Assembly: GCA_015059185.1 (NCBI GenBank)
Contig: SVAY01000007.1
Location: forward strand, 1 to 64,000
From: Erysipelotrichaceae bacterium
GTDB taxonomy: Bacteria; Bacillota_I; Bacilli_A; RFN20; CAG-826
Direction: 5' to 3'
DNA length: 64,000 nucleotides
This document shows, in pieces, positions 47,859 to 56,642 of this stretch. How positions within the stretch are numbered: position 1 is the first letter of the stretch; each line of letters begins with the position of its first letter. Under the pieces are notes generated by a model. The model ran no database searches. It saw only the letters and a program-made list of their open reading frames with translations, and was not told where the DNA came from. The translations under genes and the position numbers were made by a program.

Positions 47859-48524
47859 ATGAGTGTTATCATCTCACCAAGCTTATTATCAGCAGACTTT
47901 GCAAATTTAGAAGCTGAACTTAAAAAAGCAAAAGAATTTGGAGCGGAATGGATCCATTTTGATGTGATGGATGGTCATTTTGTTCCTAATATCTCTATTG
48001 GAGTACCTGTCCTTAAAGCAGTAAGTCAAAAGTGTGACTTATTAAAAGATGTTCACTTAATGATTTCTAATCCAAAGAAATATATCAAACCATTTGTTGA
48101 TGCAGGAGCCGATTTATTAACTTTCCATTATGAAGCTTGTAAGAGTGATACTGAAGTATTTGAAGTCCTTGATTTAATTCATTCTTATAATGTGAAAGCT
48201 GGTATCTCTATTAAGCCAGGGACAAACGTAAGAAAGATTTATAAGTTCTTAGCCAGCACTGACCTAATCTTAATTATGTCTGTTGAACCTGGGTTTGGTG
48301 GTCAAAAATTTGATCCACGCGCCATATTTAAGATTAGTAACTTAAGAGAATATATGAATAAATATGATTTCCATAAGACTTTAATTGAAGTTGATGGTGG
48401 AATTAATGAAAGTACCGGTAAAGAATGTGTGAAGTCTGGTGTTGATGTATTAGTGGCGGGTAGCTATCTATTTGGCCATGACGATATGAAAGAAAGAATT
48501 AATAAATTAAAGAATAATGACTAA
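47859..48524 (+). CDS. rpe: Ribulose-phosphate 3-epimerase
   Basis: Rpe interconverts ribulose 5-phosphate and xylulose 5-phosphate in the pentose phosphate pathway. The 221-residue TIM barrel shows PSLLSADFANL, HFDVMDGHFVPNISIG (metal-binding Asp and His), VHLMI, the LIMSVEPGFGGQKF loop and EVDGGI with the second Asp. A GTAGGGGGT sequence precedes the start. The gene overlaps the next membrane protein gene by 8 bases. Complete. Confidence 0.96.
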   Translation: MSVIISPSLLSADFANLEAELKKAKEFGAEWIHFDVMDGHFVPNISIGVPVLKAVSQKCDLLKDVHLMISNPKKYIKPFVDAGADLLTFHYEACKSDTEVFEVLDLIHSYNVKAGISIKPGTNVRKIYKFLASTDLILIMSVEPGFGGQKFDPRAIFKISNLREYMNKYDFHKTLIEVDGGINESTGKECVKSGVDVLVAGSYLFGHDDMKERINKLKNND

Positions 48525-49185
48525 TTTTGCGATTGCGTTTCTCTTTTCTAGTGTTTTATTTCTTATAATATTTGTCCTATTCTCTATTCTTAATTACAAG
48601 AATAGATTTAAGATGAATTATGATTTAAGAAATCATTATCCTTATGAACTTAATTATGAGATGAAATTTTCCGATAATTTAGTCGGGAATCTTGCAATAT
48701 GTTTATTTGCTGCTAGTGGGATTGCTTTTTATACTTTATTTGATATGAAATACACTAATGGCTTCTTATTATTTGATTTAATAGCGGGAAGCATTTACTC
48801 TTTAGCCTTAATGAGCTTTGCTTTTATCTCATTAAATAAACATTTAAGATTCCATCTATTAGTGGTGCTAATTGGGGTGGTGCTATCTTTCCTTATTCCT
48901 TTTTCTAATGCGATGACTTTGTTTAATGCTTATAAAACTAAAGAAGAAGTTGGTGCGCTTGTTTTAGCGATATTTAATGTTGTTTATTGCTTAATCATCT
49001 TCTTTATGATGATGAATCCTCGTCTCAGTCACTGGGCAGATTTAAAAGAAGAAAAAGATAAAGACGGGACTATTAAATATGTGAGACCAAAATTCTTTAT
49101 CTTAGCTTTTATTGAATGGGGTTTAATATTAACTAGTCCCTTATTAATGGTGATGAGTTTATTTACTCAAATCCTAGTTTATTAA
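48517..49185 (+). CDS. Multi-pass membrane protein of unknown function
   Basis: This 222-residue protein has about six hydrophobic segments (approximately 5-24, 50-68, 75-97, 103-127, 137-158 and 193-218) with short loops. A charged cytoplasmic patch (ADLKEEKDKDGTIKYVRPK) precedes the last one. No family is recognised. It overlaps rpe and occupies the place where thiN (thiamine pyrophosphokinase) often follows rpe in Firmicutes, but it is unrelated. It converges with the HAD hydrolase gene with no gap and no clear terminator between them. Confidence 0.7.
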   Translation: MTNFAIAFLFSSVLFLIIFVLFSILNYKNRFKMNYDLRNHYPYELNYEMKFSDNLVGNLAICLFAASGIAFYTLFDMKYTNGFLLFDLIAGSIYSLALMSFAFISLNKHLRFHLLVVLIGVVLSFLIPFSNAMTLFNAYKTKEEVGALVLAIFNVVYCLIIFFMMMNPRLSHWADLKEEKDKDGTIKYVRPKFFILAFIEWGLILTSPLLMVMSLFTQILVY

Positions 49186-49812
49186 TTATATTAATTCAGT
49201 TAATGAATGGATGAGGATATAATCCTCATTTTCTTTAAATTCATTAAATCTATCTAATAAAATAGGGGTAACACCTGCAGCTTTAGCAGCAAGATAATCG
49301 TTATATGAATCTCCGATATAGCAGATATCCTTTTTATCCCCTTGGTAGTGGAATTTATCAAGCGTTAATAAGATACCTTCTGGATCAGGCTTTTGCTTAG
49401 ATAAAAGTTCGCTTGTAATTTTATAGTTAAAGAAACGGTTGATCTTTTCTTTATCTAGCACCATGTTAACGTGATCAAGCGCGTTACCGGTGACAAGTGC
49501 GAGAGGGAGATTATTATCTTTAATATAATTAATAAAGAAAGATGCATCCTTATATATGTTGTTATAAGGAAGTAAGATTTTTGTAGTGATGATGTTATAG
49601 CAAGCTTCTTTAAAAGCTGGGATTAATTCTTCTTTATCAACTTTTTCTTTAAATGCTGCTTCTAAAGATATTTTAGAGAAGTGATAGGCTTCTTCATCAC
49701 TCACATTATAGCCAATTGCTCCAAATGCATGACGATAAAAAATTGGTAGCCCCTGATAGCTATCAATGAGTGTTCCATCAAAATCGACAATATAAATCTT
49801 AAATTTCTTCAT
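49186..49812 (-). CDS. HAD-superfamily phosphatase
   Basis: Start chosen at the ATG at 49812 (MKKFKIYIVDFDGTLIDS); a GTG 30 bases upstream falls inside a terminator hairpin. The 208 residues carry HAD motif I DFDGTLIDS, motif II LVTGNALDHV, a Lys in KQKPDPEGI (motif III) and motif IV IGDSYNDYLAAKAAG. This fits phosphoglycolate phosphatase or pyrophosphatase PpaX-like enzymes; the substrate cannot be told. A TACTAT box 7 bases before the start suggests another leaderless transcript, separate from rpmB. Confidence 0.85.
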   Translation of the reverse strand: MKKFKIYIVDFDGTLIDSYQGLPIFYRHAFGAIGYNVSDEEAYHFSKISLEAAFKEKVDKEELIPAFKEACYNIITTKILLPYNNIYKDASFFINYIKDNNLPLALVTGNALDHVNMVLDKEKINRFFNYKITSELLSKQKPDPEGILLTLDKFHYQGDKKDICYIGDSYNDYLAAKAAGVTPILLDRFNEFKENEDYILIHSLTELI

Positions 49813-49826
49813 ATAGATAGTAAAAA

Positions 49827-49845
49827 GCCTTGGATTCACCAAGGC
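49827..49845 (-). terminator. rpmB terminator
   Basis: On the minus strand GCCTTGG/CCAAGGC with a 5-base loop is followed by TTTTT. It separates rpmB from the HAD gene. Confidence 0.8.
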
Positions 49846-49856
49846 ATTTAATTTAA

Positions 49857-50039
49857 TTAAGCGTTTGCGTTGCTTTTGTTGAGGCTACGATAAGCTCTAG
49901 TGCTCATCTTGACTCTTTTTCCATCAATCGTATATGTTTGTAAGTTGACATTCCATTTACGTCTTGTCGCTCTTACGGAGTGGGAACGATTATTTCCGCT
50001 TACTGGTCCTTTTCCTGTTACTGGACATTTTCTTGCCAT
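49857..50039 (-). CDS. rpmB: Ribosomal protein L28
   Basis: The 60-residue basic protein reads [20 protein letters not shown] at the N-terminus and ends with an [10 protein letters not shown] helix, typical of bacterial L28. It is a structural part of the 50S subunit. It carries one of the few strong ribosome binding sites here (AGGAGG, 9 bases before the ATG). It is monocistronic with its own terminator. Only one Cys is present, so it is the zinc-free form. Confidence 0.96.
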   Translation of the reverse strand: MARKCPVTGKGPVSGNNRSHSVRATRRKWNVNLQTYTIDGKRVKMSTRAYRSLNKSNANA

Positions 50040-50108
50040 TGTTTCAGCCTCCTAACCTTGCAAAGTTTATCATAAGATAACATTAACTTGCAATGATATT
50101 TTTATTTA

Positions 50109-51032
50109 TTAGCCAATGAATTGAATAATTTTATTAATTATTGTTTCATCTTGAGCGGTTAATTTCTCTAAACTAGCATCTTTTAAATATGCTTTTCTTT
50201 CTTCTAAATCCTTAAATTCACCTTTTCTTAATTTCTTAAAATAATTATCAATAATGTCATCTTTATATTTAACAGATTCTAAAGTGTAATTAGGATTATG
50301 TCTTTTACCTTCTTCGATAATAAAGTCTAGATGTTTATTATTAAGTTTTTGAATAGGCTTGATCATTAGTTTATACTTAGCTTTTTTATCATCTTTAGAA
50401 TGAATAAATAAGATGTTGTTAGTAGTGGATTTTAAATATGATAAGTTATCATCTAATAATAATGTATTATTGCTTGATTCATATTTAGCGATCTTTTTAG
50501 CAATTAATCTAGAAGGAATAAATCCTCTCATCGCGTTTTCAACATTTAAAAAGCCTGAGATGATTATTGCTTTTTTAATCTTATTAATTTTGTTAATCAC
50601 ATTAAGTGCAGTGAACGCACCTAAAGAATGACCCACTAACACTAAATCTTCCTTTATATTTATATGATGAATTAATTCTAAAGTGTCTTTTGTGGGAGAG
50701 TACATACTAAGTAGTTTTTCTCCGCCTGAGACTCCACAACCTTCATAATCGAGGGTAATCACTTTATAGCCAGATTTCGCTAAAGTGGCAATCTCTTTAA
50801 AATATGCTTTATGACCTGGCCCCATTCCTGGGAGAAATAAAATAACCTTGTTATGTTTAACTGGACTATAAAAATAAGTGAAGTAGTGGATTTCAGCATT
50901 AGAAGAATTAATAAAAGTCTCTTCTTTTTCCTTTAATCCCTTAAAGTCACTTGTTTGATAATAAGGTATTGCTTCATCAAAATCATACCTCACTAAAAAG
51001 AGCTTTTTATAAAGGTTAACAAAATAACTCAT
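50109..51032 (-). CDS. Alpha/beta hydrolase
   Basis: The 307-residue protein shows an alpha/beta hydrolase core: KVILFLPGMGPGHKAY with the oxyanion-hole region and LDYEGCGVSGG. The nucleophile elbow GHSLGAF has Ser at about residue 151. Asp in HSKDDKKA and His in KRHNPNYT complete the probable triad. It resembles serine aminopeptidase/monoglyceride lipase-like proteins. No signal peptide is seen. It lies five bases after folD on the same strand, so it is probably co-transcribed. Substrate unknown. Confidence 0.82.
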   Translation of the reverse strand: MSYFVNLYKKLFLVRYDFDEAIPYYQTSDFKGLKEKEETFINSSNAEIHYFTYFYSPVKHNKVILFLPGMGPGHKAYFKEIATLAKSGYKVITLDYEGCGVSGGEKLLSMYSPTKDTLELIHHINIKEDLVLVGHSLGAFTALNVINKINKIKKAIIISGFLNVENAMRGFIPSRLIAKKIAKYESSNNTLLLDDNLSYLKSTTNNILFIHSKDDKKAKYKLMIKPIQKLNNKHLDFIIEEGKRHNPNYTLESVKYKDDIIDNYFKKLRKGEFKDLEERKAYLKDASLEKLTAQDETIINKIIQFIG

Positions 51033-51037
51033 ATCTC

Positions 51038-51835
51038 TTATTTAGTAAGCTTATAATAAGCTTCCATTAAATTTGTTAACAAAGTTAATCTAGTTAATAA
51101 ACCGACACCACCTGGAACTGGGGTTTGGAATTTAACTGGTAAATCTTTTATGGCATCGCCATGAAGTTTTCCTTCAATACGAGAAATACCGACATCAACG
51201 ATAACAGCACTCTCTTTATATTTAAATGTGTTATCTAAAAATCCTGCTTTACCAATTGCGACGACAATGATATCAGCGTTAGCAATATATCTTTCCATAT
51301 CTTCACGTGTTGTTTTACTATGTAAAACAGTGACATTAGCAGATTCTTTAAGCAATAATTTAGCCATTGGTTTACCAACAATATTGCTTCTACCTATGAC
51401 AACCGCGTTTTTACCTAAGATAGGATAGCCTTCATCTTTAAGGAAATTAATAATACCTTTTGGTGTACAAGGATCCATTGCACTTAATGGGTGGAAACCA
51501 TCAATATCTTTACGTGGATCGACGGCTAATTTGATTGCTTCTTCATTAATATGCTTTGGTAAAGGCATTTGGACAATAAGTCCATGAACATTAGGATCAG
51601 CGCAGTTCTTTTTGACTTCCGCGATTAAATCTTCTTCAGATATATCTAAAGGATATTTTTTAAGTTCGCAGTTGATACCGACTTCAGCAGCATCTTTAAG
51701 TTTGCCTCTTACATATGCATTACTCGCTTCATCTTCATTCACTTGCATGATGATGAAAGATGGTTTTAGCTCTAAACCTTTAATTTCTTCAGTTAACGCT
51801 AATTTCTTATTAGCAACATATTCTTTTATAGTCAT
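51038..51835 (-). CDS. folD: Methylenetetrahydrofolate dehydrogenase/cyclohydrolase
   Basis: FolD oxidises methylene-THF and hydrolyses methenyl-THF to formyl-THF. The 265-residue protein has the catalytic Tyr/Lys in AYVRGKLKDA, VHGLIVQMPLPKH, DPRKDIDGFHPLS, the NADP-binding VVIGRSNIVGKPMAKLLL and the closing QTPVPGGVGLLTRLTLLTN. It is about 20 residues shorter than usual at the N-terminus, but all motifs are complete. It abuts comEB upstream. Formyl-THF production is of interest because fmt, its user in initiator-tRNA formylation, is missing from its usual place in this window. Confidence 0.94.
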   Translation of the reverse strand: MTIKEYVANKKLALTEEIKGLELKPSFIIMQVNEDEASNAYVRGKLKDAAEVGINCELKKYPLDISEEDLIAEVKKNCADPNVHGLIVQMPLPKHINEEAIKLAVDPRKDIDGFHPLSAMDPCTPKGIINFLKDEGYPILGKNAVVIGRSNIVGKPMAKLLLKESANVTVLHSKTTREDMERYIANADIIVVAIGKAGFLDNTFKYKESAVIVDVGISRIEGKLHGDAIKDLPVKFQTPVPGGVGLLTRLTLLTNLMEAYYKLTK

Positions 51836-51837
51836 AA

Positions 51838-52308
51838 TTAATACTTAATCTCTGGCTTTCTTCCGTCAAATTGACGAATCTTGACTCCGGCAAGTTCAAG
51901 CATCTTTAAAGAAGCTTGTACTCCAATAGTGTCTTTATATTTGTTATCAGCATAGACGAGCTCTTTGATACCGGTTTGAATAATGGCTTTCGCACATTCA
52001 TTACATGGGAATAAAGTAACGTAAAGAGTGCAGCCATTAAGTGAAGTTCCGTCTCTAGTATTTAAGATGGCGTTAAATTCAGCATGACAGACATAAAGAT
52101 ATTTACTATCAAGTCCTTCACCCTTATTCCAACTTAAATCATCATCATTTACTCCACGTGGCATCCCGTTATATCCAATAGAAACAACCTTATGATTGCT
52201 ATCAGCGATACAGGCACCGACTTTGGTGTTTGGATCTTTACTACGATAAGCGCTTAAAAACGCTAGACCCATGAAATATTCATCCCAATTGATATTAGAA
52301 GTAGCCAT
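51838..52308 (-). CDS. comEB: dCMP deaminase (ComEB type)
   Basis: The 156-residue zinc deaminase has the HAEFNAI motif (His ligand and catalytic Glu) and PCNECAKAI (two Cys ligands). It also has KDPNTKVGACIAD at the N-terminus, typical of deoxycytidylate deaminases that make dUMP for thymidylate synthesis. AAGGAG lies 7 bases before the ATG. It heads the folD and hydrolase group, so nucleotide and folate steps are linked. In Bacillus the gene belongs to the late competence operon comE, not seen here. Confidence 0.9.
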   Translation of the reverse strand: MATSNINWDEYFMGLAFLSAYRSKDPNTKVGACIADSNHKVVSIGYNGMPRGVNDDDLSWNKGEGLDSKYLYVCHAEFNAILNTRDGTSLNGCTLYVTLFPCNECAKAIIQTGIKELVYADNKYKDTIGVQASLKMLELAGVKIRQFDGRKPEIKY

Positions 52309-52428
52309 AATAATTCTCCTTAATTGATACTATTTTATATAAATATAATGATAGATAAAAGTGAATAAATGAAAAATCATAAATTATCACGAAGAAACTA
52401 CTTTATAAAACTAACTCGTAAAAAACCG

Positions 52429-52446
52429 ACTCGGAAAAAACCGAGT
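52429..52446. promoter_or_regulatory. ACTCGG/CCGAGT hairpin between divergent genes
   Basis: A 6-bp perfect inverted repeat with an A6 loop lies between comEB and the ATPase gene. Read on the minus strand it is followed by CGGTTTTTT and could act as a terminator or an operator. Its role is unclear. Confidence 0.4.
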
Positions 52447-52504
52447 AAAATATTTACAACCAAATTATAAAGATTTATAATGTAGTCATCAAAAGGTAAA
52501 AGAT

Positions 52505-53881
52505 ATGAATTTTATTGGTAGAAAAGAAGAAATTAATTTATTAAGAAATGCTTACAATAACGATCGATATGAAGGAATAGTTATTTATGGTAGGCGTCGA
52601 ATTGGTAAAAGTGAATTGATTAAAGAATCGTATAAGAATCTAGATATTGTAAGTTTATATTATGAATGTGTTGATGCATCTGAAGAAACTAATGCGAAAT
52701 TTTTATCAGAAAAGATTGCTAGCACTTTTAATATTCCTACTCCAGATTTTACTAGTATTAGAGACTGTTTAATTTATATTTTCAATCAATCATTAGATAA
52801 ACCTGTTATTTTGGTGTTAGATGAATATCCTTATTTAAGAAAAAATAATAGTGCTCTTGATAGCATCTTGCAATCTCTTATTGATGAATATAAATCACGT
52901 AGTCAATTGAAATTTCTATTATGCGGATCTTTTGTTGCGGTGATGGAAGATTTGCTTTCTGAAAAGAATCCTTTATATGGAAGATTTTCAATAAAGATTA
53001 ATGTTAGACAAATGGATTATTATGAATCTGCAGATTTTTATCCTAACTTTTCAAATGAAGACAAGCTAGCTATTTACTCTGTGTTTGGAGGAGTTCCTTA
53101 CTATAATCAATTTGTTAATGACAAGATTAGCGTTAAAGAAAATATTATTAATCTAATAGTATCAACTAACGCAAGACTATTATCGGAAGCCAAAGATTTC
53201 ATTTCACTAGAAATCAATAAAATAGCCAATACAAACGAGACTTTTAACGCAATTGCTGAAGGGAATAAAAAGTTTTCAGATATCTTAAATAAATCACATG
53301 TCACATCATCACCAACTTTAGTTGATGTATTAAAAAAACTTGAAGAAATGGACGCAATTAGTAAAGTATCTCCTATAAATGATGAGAGCAAAAAGAAAAC
53401 CATATACGAAATATCAGATAGATTAACTTTGTTCTATTATCGTTATATTTTTAAAAAGACTTCATTCTTTGCCACCATGAACAGTGAAGATTTTTTTGAT
53501 GAATTTATTAAAGAAGATTTTTACTCAAGTTATGTTCCAAAAGAATTTGAAAGGGTGTGCGCCCAATATTTAGTAAGGGAGAATAAAGCCCAAAGGATTA
53601 AACCAGTTTTGTATAAAGTGGGTAAATATTACTATGATGATCCTATTAACAAGACAAATGGTGAATTTGACATCGTAACTTTATCCAAAGATGGTTATGA
53701 TTTCTATGAAGCAAAATTTAGTAGCAATCCAATCGATGATTCTGTTGTTAATGAAGAAGTCTTTCAACTTTCAAGAATAAATATTAAATACAATAAACTA
53801 GGATTCTTTTCTAAAAACGGATTTAATATCACCAAACCTGAAAAATATAGGTTGTATACACTTATTGATTTATATAAATAG
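52505..53881 (+). CDS. AAA-type ATPase with DUF234 domain
   Basis: The 458-residue protein starts MNFIGRKEEINLLRNAY, the usual beginning of archaeal-type ATPases. It has Walker A GRRRIGKSEL, Walker B PVILVLDEYPYL and FLLCGSFVAVM, then a winged helix around 245-300. The C-terminal DUF234 region contains GEFDIVTLSKDGYDFYEAKF, with D and ExK residues of a PD-(D/E)XK-like fold. The role of this family is unknown. AAAGG precedes the ATG. It lies next to another ATPase gene, suggesting a small accessory cluster. Confidence 0.82.
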   Translation: MNFIGRKEEINLLRNAYNNDRYEGIVIYGRRRIGKSELIKESYKNLDIVSLYYECVDASEETNAKFLSEKIASTFNIPTPDFTSIRDCLIYIFNQSLDKPVILVLDEYPYLRKNNSALDSILQSLIDEYKSRSQLKFLLCGSFVAVMEDLLSEKNPLYGRFSIKINVRQMDYYESADFYPNFSNEDKLAIYSVFGGVPYYNQFVNDKISVKENIINLIVSTNARLLSEAKDFISLEINKIANTNETFNAIAEGNKKFSDILNKSHVTSSPTLVDVLKKLEEMDAISKVSPINDESKKKTIYEISDRLTLFYYRYIFKKTSFFATMNSEDFFDEFIKEDFYSSYVPKEFERVCAQYLVRENKAQRIKPVLYKVGKYYYDDPINKTNGEFDIVTLSKDGYDFYEAKFSSNPIDDSVVNEEVFQLSRINIKYNKLGFFSKNGFNITKPEKYRLYTLIDLYK

Positions 53882-54088
53882 ATTTACAAAACGACTTTAT
53901 AAATCATTTTAACGAAATATAACAAGTCTCCCCATCATTTGTAATGATTATATAACCTCTGTAGGCGGGTGATGAATTGCTGCAATATTCAGTATTATTC
54001 TATAAATATAAAAAATAATATTTCTTAAATTAGAAATAAGTGTTAAAATTTGATTGACGAAAAAGTCGCAATTGCGAGGAAATCGCTA

Positions 54089-55405
54089 ATGGAAATAAAA
54101 AGAGACAAATATTTATTTAAGTTAATAGATTCGAAAAACGATGGACTAGTTAAGATTATTACTGGTATAAGAAGGTGTGGTAAATCTTATCTACTTTTTG
54201 AACTATTTTATAAACACTTACTCGAAAACGGCGTGAAGAATGAAAACATTATCAAGTTTGCGTTTGATAATGATGAAGATATTGATAAACTTGATAATTA
54301 TTGTAATGAAGAATCAACTAAAATCTATTTAGACAAAGGAAAAAGGAAATATATTGTCAACTCAAAAAAGTTCAGAGCATATTTGAGTGATATTACTAAC
54401 GCAAGTGATAATTGCTATATCTTGCTTGATGAAGTGCAGTTATTACAAGATTTTGTTGGAACTCTCAATGCTCTTTCTAGGCATAATAACTTTGATATTT
54501 ATGTAACTGGCAGTAACTCTAGGTTTTTGTCTAATGATGTTGCTTCTGAGTTTAGGGCTAGAGGAGAGCAAATAAGAATTAACCCGCTTTCTTTTAAAGA
54601 ATTTTTTGATGCTCATAAATTATCTTTTGAAGATGCTTACAAAGAATATCAATTTTTTGGCGGCCTTCCTTACATATCAAAGATTGGTAATGATGATAAG
54701 AAAGCCGAGTACTTAAAAGAAGTCTTTGATCAGTTATATATTAAAGATTTATTGGACCGATATGAGATATCAAGTGTTAATTCGTTTAACAAATTGATTG
54801 ATATTTTATCCTCTTCAATCGGTTCATATACTAATCCTACCAATTTAGAAAACGTTTTTAAGAGTAGTTTAAAGATTTCATATCATCATGATACTATAGC
54901 TAACCATATTCAATATCTTAAGGAGGCTTTTTTGATTAAAGAGGCCGTTAGATATGACGTTAAAGGAAAAAAGTATGTTGCTTCAAATAGTAAATACTAT
55001 TTCACAGATTTAGGATTAAGGAATGTTCGCCTTAATTTTCGACAGCAAGAACCTACCCATATAATGGAAAATATTATTTACAATGAACTTATAATACGAG
55101 GTTTTAATGTCGACGTTGGGATTGTTGAAAAAAGAGAACTAAACGAAAAAGGAAATGGTATCATTAAACAGCTCGAAGTGGATTTTGTTTGTAACCAAAA
55201 TAACAAGAGATATTATATTCAATCTGCTTATAGCATTAATGATGAAGATAAGAAAAATAAAGAATTGAGACCATTATTAAGTATTAAAGATAATTTTAAA
55301 AAAATAGTTATTATCAACGATAATTTTAAGCCTTGGATTGATGATAATGGGATTTACTACATTAGTTTAAAAGATTTTCTTCTTGATGAAAAAAGCCTTG
55401 ATTAA
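54089..55405 (+). CDS. AAA-type ATPase, DUF4143 family
   Basis: Start chosen at the ATG at 54089 because GAGGA lies 8 bases upstream and the product then begins MEIKRDKYLFKLIDSKNDG, as many family members do; a TTG at 54050 falls within a -10-like sequence. The 438 residues show Walker A ITGIRRCGKSYLL, Walker B CYILLDEVQLL, DIYVTGSNSRFLS and SEFRARGEQI. The C-terminal LEVDFVCNQNNKRYYIQSAY lacks the nuclease Lys. It is a relative of the island ATPases at 18192 and 19957. Function unknown. Confidence 0.85.
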   Translation: MEIKRDKYLFKLIDSKNDGLVKIITGIRRCGKSYLLFELFYKHLLENGVKNENIIKFAFDNDEDIDKLDNYCNEESTKIYLDKGKRKYIVNSKKFRAYLSDITNASDNCYILLDEVQLLQDFVGTLNALSRHNNFDIYVTGSNSRFLSNDVASEFRARGEQIRINPLSFKEFFDAHKLSFEDAYKEYQFFGGLPYISKIGNDDKKAEYLKEVFDQLYIKDLLDRYEISSVNSFNKLIDILSSSIGSYTNPTNLENVFKSSLKISYHHDTIANHIQYLKEAFLIKEAVRYDVKGKKYVASNSKYYFTDLGLRNVRLNFRQQEPTHIMENIIYNELIIRGFNVDVGIVEKRELNEKGNGIIKQLEVDFVCNQNNKRYYIQSAYSINDEDKKNKELRPLLSIKDNFKKIVIINDNFKPWIDDNGIYYISLKDFLLDEKSLD

Positions 55406-55525
55406 GGTTCAATACCATATATATAACTAATCTAAAGTTAAACGTCTTAATCAACTTTATAAACAATTCTTTGAAAGTTCATATTTCTTATATTATTTTT
55501 CTTTGAAATATTACATAATATTTGT

Positions 55526-56641
55526 ATGGATAAAAAAGTCGTTGCTATGATATTAGCAGGCGGCAAAGGTACCAGGCTAGAAGCATTAACTAAAAAGAAC
55601 GCTAAACCTGCTATTAGTTTTGCTGCGAAATATCGAATCATTGATTTTGCAATCTCGAACTGTGCAAATAGTGGTTTTAATAATGTCGGCGTTTTAGTCC
55701 AATATGAATCAACAGAACTAGAAAGATATATTGGTAACGGTGATAAATGGGGACTTAACGGCGTGCACTGTCATATGTCAACCATCGCCCCTCGACAAAC
55801 TGAAAAAGGCGCTTCTTGGTATAAAGGTACTGCTGACGCTATTTGTCAAAATATAGAATTCATCGATAACCAACATCCTGATGTCGTTGTCATCCTTTCT
55901 GGTGACCATATATATAAAACAACATATAACGAGATGGTTTCTTTACATGTTAACTCTAAAGCAGACGCAACTATCTCTGTTATGGAAGTGGATATTAAAG
56001 AAGCATCTAGATACGGCATTATGGAAGTAAATGATAAAGATCGTATCATTGAATTCACTGAAAAACCACGTCGACCAAAAAATAACTTAGCCTCAATGGG
56101 TGTCTATGTATTTAATTGGCCTGTATTAAAACGTTTCTTATTGCTTGATAAAAAGAATCCTAATTCCAGTCATGACTTTGGTCATGATGTAATTCCTTTA
56201 CTCATTAAATCTAATCGTAATGTTATTGCGTATCGTTTTAAAGGGTATTGGAGAGATGTTGGTACATTAGAATCTTTACACGCTGCAAATATGGATATCT
56301 GTTTAGCTAGAGATAAACTTAATCTCTATGACTGGGATCCTCATACGAGAATCTTTACGGAAGATACTCCTAGTATGCCTCAATATGTTGGTAAACAAGG
56401 TCATATCGTTAATTCTATTGCTAACCAAGGAGCAGTGATTTTAGGTGATGTCAATGCTTGTGTGATATCAAATGAAGTATTAATTGATAAAGGTGCAAAA
56501 TGTGATCACTCTGTCATTATGGCGGGTGCAGTAATTGAGCCTGGAGCAGAAATACATAATGTCATTGTTTCTCCTCACGCAGTAGTGAAAAAGAATAGCA
56601 AGATTAATCTTGGAAGCGATGAAATCGTATTGGTAAGTTAA
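55526..56641 (+). CDS. glgC: Glucose-1-phosphate adenylyltransferase
   Basis: GlgC makes ADP-glucose from ATP and glucose 1-phosphate, the committed step of bacterial glycogen synthesis. The 371-residue protein has MILAGGKGTRLEALTKKNAKPA (nucleotide-binding loop), the YKGTADAICQN and VVILSGDHIYK motifs, EFTEKPRRPK and GYWRDVGTLES. A left-handed beta-helix of hexapeptide-like repeats forms the C-terminus. CATAAT ends six bases before the ATG and no ribosome binding site is seen. It heads the glgC-glgD-glgA operon. Confidence 0.95.
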   Translation: MDKKVVAMILAGGKGTRLEALTKKNAKPAISFAAKYRIIDFAISNCANSGFNNVGVLVQYESTELERYIGNGDKWGLNGVHCHMSTIAPRQTEKGASWYKGTADAICQNIEFIDNQHPDVVVILSGDHIYKTTYNEMVSLHVNSKADATISVMEVDIKEASRYGIMEVNDKDRIIEFTEKPRRPKNNLASMGVYVFNWPVLKRFLLLDKKNPNSSHDFGHDVIPLLIKSNRNVIAYRFKGYWRDVGTLESLHAANMDICLARDKLNLYDWDPHTRIFTEDTPSMPQYVGKQGHIVNSIANQGAVILGDVNACVISNEVLIDKGAKCDHSVIMAGAVIEPGAEIHNVIVSPHAVVKKNSKINLGSDEIVLVS

Positions 56642-56642
56642 G

